Of a stretch of 15,515 nt of DNA, positions 13,191-15,515 are shown piece after piece. The translations under genes were made by a program, and so were the position numbers. Origin of the DNA: CAZYPB01 sp964649265. Its GTDB lineage: Archaea; Micrarchaeota; Micrarchaeia; Burarchaeales; JAKAKT01. The stretch spans positions 1 to 15,515 of the forward strand of contig CAZYPB010000022.1 in NCBI GenBank assembly GCA_964649265.1, read 5' to 3'. The notes under the pieces were generated by a model, which saw only the letters and a program-made list of their open reading frames with translations, ran no database searches and was not told the origin of the DNA. Each line of letters opens with the position of its first letter. Within the stretch, counting starts at the first letter, position 1.

Positions 13191-15509
13191 CTACTCAAGT
13201 TTATAGAGAACAATGTTTCCAGTTGCAGTACCTGCTGGGTAAATCTTTACAAAGCCAGGAAGATTCTTCCCATAGAGTGACTTATAAAAAATAGAGGTAT
13301 ACGCACCACCTGCCCGGGTTGCATCCTCATCCCAATAAAGCAGAGCAAAAGCAAGGACAGGCACTCCTTGGGAAACATAATTCATTGAGTGGAAGCTGAC
13401 GTTCTTTGGGTTAGCCATCTCCCTATCATATATCTCAGTCAGAACATCCAGTTGTCTTGGAATACAGAGATCATTACCTACACTTGTGGTTATCTTGTAA
13501 TATGGTTCTGGTTCTATTACGCAGTGATCTGAAAGACCCAACTTCTCAGGGTTTCTGAAGAATTCAAAATCCAACTCTTTCTCGCACTCTGATCTCTTTC
13601 CTCCTGCAGTGTAGAACGCCTCGTCTGTTCTATTCTGCTCAAGACATGAGAGATAAGAGATAGCATCCCATTTTGCAAATATCTCGCTGTCGACAAGTAG
13701 GTAACCTGCTTTCCCTTTCATGTAAGTAGATGCAACTTCCGGGTTATCCTGCGTTAAGATATGGGCTACACCCCGTATCATGTCCTCTCTGAATAGATCG
13801 TTCCTTATCACAACTTTTCTCTCTCCAACATAATTGATCCAGTGTCCGTAATCCCACCAGGATAAAATAGCTTCATCCTTATCCGTATTCTCTCTCATCC
13901 ATCCAAGGACTTCTATCCACCGATTCGGTATCTTATTGCAGAATATCTTTTGGGACACTGCATAATCTCCAGACATATAGCTCAAACAGACGTTTTCTAT
14001 GTCCTCTCCCGATAGATATGAACTCATGAATGGAAGGATGTCGGTTACCAGTGATATTGTTTGTGAGGCCACAAGAAGAACAGCAATTGACAGTACAATG
14101 TATTTACCTCCGTCCCCCGCAAGGTTCACTGATTCCTTTTCCTCTTTCTCATCCTTAATCATCCTACTTATACCGTACAATCTCCCAAGGCAAACCGGGA
14201 CAGCAATTGCAGTCATAATGCCGAGATAGGAGACGAATTTCAATTTGTATGAAAACAGAAGGTAGAGTGGAATTATTGCAATTCCTACGAAAAGAGCGCT
14301 CTTTGCAAGTGTACTGTTATCTGATTGTGAATAAATGAAATCAAATACAACGATAAACAATAGAAGAATCATCAAAACATCCAGTATCTTGATTCCTTCA
14401 ATTCCCACCCCCAAAAGCCCAAGTGCATTTACATACTCTGTCTGAGTAAGAGCCTGTTGCTCAGCGATTGTTGAGAAAAGATCAGACTGATCTGAAAACA
14501 CCCTGCCTGAATATTCGTTCAACATAGTTCCAAGGGGGGAGAGGTACAGCAGAGCACCAACTATAACCAGTGCCATTACGACATTAAGCATGTCCGTTTG
14601 CTTGATATGGACTGAGAAGTTCCTCTGAAGAACGAAAAGCAACCCCAGATACCCAAGAGCACCAGCAACAAGAATTATCGAAACCGTTTCATGACTTTTG
14701 TAAACTGAGAAAGCAGCAAGGCAGATTATCGCGGCTCCACCTATAAGGACATTCTGAACAACAAAATCCTTTTTCAGTTTCCTTGCGAGAAAGTTGACAG
14801 TTCCCTGGAAAACAAGGTAAAGTACAAATACTGCGTAAACAAACAAATCCCCTTTTGAACCAAGGGAAACTCCGAGCATCGAAATTGAAGCGAGAATAGC
14901 ATACTCCCATTTATTCTCCTTTGCAAGAAGCACGTATGATGCAAAGAAAGATAGCATGGCGAATATTGCCCATGGAACCTGCTCGGGCCCCCATGCAACA
15001 TATATTATTGTAATGGGTATGAATGTCCCCTGCAATGATCCGAGAAGGGCGAATCCGTCCCCTACATATCTTGAAAGAAGTATGAAAATAAGTGCGCACC
15101 CAATAGCTCCAAATATCGCCATATACAGGTCTGCTAATCTCAAAAGAACCAGGTGGTCGAATTCTCCTTGGTCAAGAGTATAAATCGAATACCAACTTGC
15201 AAGCATATACTGCATTAGTGGCTTCTCCCTATGCGTTATTGAAGATGAGACCCACCCAAGGTCATCATGCTTTGGGACTTCTCCATCAGTTAGGATGAAG
15301 CGGGTGGTAACAAGGTAGGAATAGGGGTCCGGGCTGTGTGGGTATGGGTTGCTTTCATACCCGACAATCCTTATTCCATATGCAAATATCAAGATGAATG
15401 CAAGCACAACCCATACCCAGTTTCCCACAAGGTCGATGTTACCTGATAACTCATCCAAATCAAGTGAGAACTTCATGCTTCCAGGCTTCCATTCTCTGAA
15501 AGTAAGCAC
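13191..15509 (-). CDS. aglB: AglB/STT3 oligosaccharyltransferase catalytic subunit (start may lie at or beyond the window edge)
   Basis: The 772-residue protein transfers a lipid-linked glycan to asparagine in N-x-S/T sequons on the outer face of the membrane. About 13 membrane helices (30-540) precede a soluble C-terminal domain. Diagnostic motifs are D61 in S-P-D-P-Y-S-Y (first external loop metal site), the archaeal TIxE motif T347-I-A-E350 in the long external loop, and W551-W-D-Y-G555, which binds the +2 serine or threonine of the sequon. The second acidic motif, usually DxD/DxE-like in external loop 2, reads W-G-P-E176-Q here. The start is uncertain: GTG 15509 is used, ATG 15476 (residue 12) is a good alternative, and the frame stays open to the window edge. 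The likely local substrate is the cysteine-rich protein with its N-Q-T stalk. It is the first gene in this minus-strand set; its promoter is not visible. Confidence 0.93.
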   Translation of the reverse strand: MLTFREWKPGSMKFSLDLDELSGNIDLVGNWVWVVLAFILIFAYGIRIVGYESNPYPHSPDPYSYLVTTRFILTDGEVPKHDDLGWVSSSITHREKPLMQYMLASWYSIYTLDQGEFDHLVLLRLADLYMAIFGAIGCALIFILLSRYVGDGFALLGSLQGTFIPITIIYVAWGPEQVPWAIFAMLSFFASYVLLAKENKWEYAILASISMLGVSLGSKGDLFVYAVFVLYLVFQGTVNFLARKLKKDFVVQNVLIGGAAIICLAAFSVYKSHETVSIILVAGALGYLGLLFVLQRNFSVHIKQTDMLNVVMALVIVGALLYLSPLGTMLNEYSGRVFSDQSDLFSTIAEQQALTQTEYVNALGLLGVGIEGIKILDVLMILLLFIVVFDFIYSQSDNSTLAKSALFVGIAIIPLYLLFSYKLKFVSYLGIMTAIAVPVCLGRLYGISRMIKDEKEEKESVNLAGDGGKYIVLSIAVLLVASQTISLVTDILPFMSSYLSGEDIENVCLSYMSGDYAVSQKIFCNKIPNRWIEVLGWMRENTDKDEAILSWWDYGHWINYVGERKVVIRNDLFREDMIRGVAHILTQDNPEVASTYMKGKAGYLLVDSEIFAKWDAISYLSCLEQNRTDEAFYTAGGKRSECEKELDFEFFRNPEKLGLSDHCVIEPEPYYKITTSVGNDLCIPRQLDVLTEIYDREMANPKNVSFHSMNYVSQGVPVLAFALLYWDEDATRAGGAYTSIFYKSLYGKNLPGFVKIYPAGTATGNIVLYKLE

Positions 15510-15515
15510 TGCTCC

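Noticed and set aside
14689..15183. Several short frames within the oligosaccharyltransferase gene
   Set aside because: They are shadows of a long gene with three diagnostic STT3 motifs.
1..15515. Defence island, CRISPR array, prophage or mobile element
   Set aside because: No repeat-spacer pattern, nuclease, integrase, transposase or terminal repeats were found; gene content is metabolic, redox and envelope-related.

Overview
The window reads as archaeal DNA, probably from a metagenome assembly, since a run of 10 Ns interrupts one gene. The evidence is an AglB/STT3 oligosaccharyltransferase, an archaeal-type NMN adenylyltransferase (NadM), a tRNA-Ala with no encoded CCA, heavy use of AGA/AGG and ATA codons, GAGGTG Shine-Dalgarno sites, and TATA-like boxes about 26 nt upstream of several start codons that lack a Shine-Dalgarno (leaderless genes). 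A euryarchaeal or DPANN-type lineage is plausible, but the phylum cannot be fixed from this sequence alone. Coding density is very high, and no stretch over 300 bases lacks a gene. No CRISPR array, insertion sequence, integrase or rRNA was seen.

Left part (1-6622). A truncated VIT1/CCC1-type membrane transporter leaves the window on the minus strand. Divergent from it is a plus-strand series: two bacterial-PH (bPH2, YdbS/YdbT-like) membrane proteins, the second with four PH repeats; a 46-residue rubredoxin-like protein; the catalytic subunit of a ferredoxin:thioredoxin reductase-type enzyme; a eukaryote-type (GT3) glycogen synthase with its own promoter; a highly diverged isocitrate/isopropylmalate dehydrogenase homologue; and a DUF2085 membrane protein.

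Middle (6558-9924). A minus-strand unit carries nadM, a secreted-thioredoxin/CcdA fusion that should move reducing power across the membrane, and possibly a small downstream ORF. Divergent from nadM is a large acidic surface lipoprotein of unknown function.

Right part (9921-15515). All genes are on the minus strand. In transcription order they are the AglB/STT3 oligosaccharyltransferase, a 100-residue charged protein, tRNA-Ala(CGC), a small zinc-ribbon protein, a secreted cysteine-rich protein with an N-glycosylation-sequon-rich stalk and a C-terminal membrane anchor, an ABC-2 permease and its ATPase.

Themes. Thiol and iron-sulfur redox recurs (rubredoxin-like, FTR catalytic subunit, thioredoxin-CcdA), alongside cell-surface biogenesis (bPH2 proteins, lipoprotein, cysteine-rich surface protein, oligosaccharyltransferase, ABC exporter). 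A direct functional link between these groups is inference. The most unusual single gene is the dehydrogenase homologue, whose metal, substrate and cofactor motifs are all altered.
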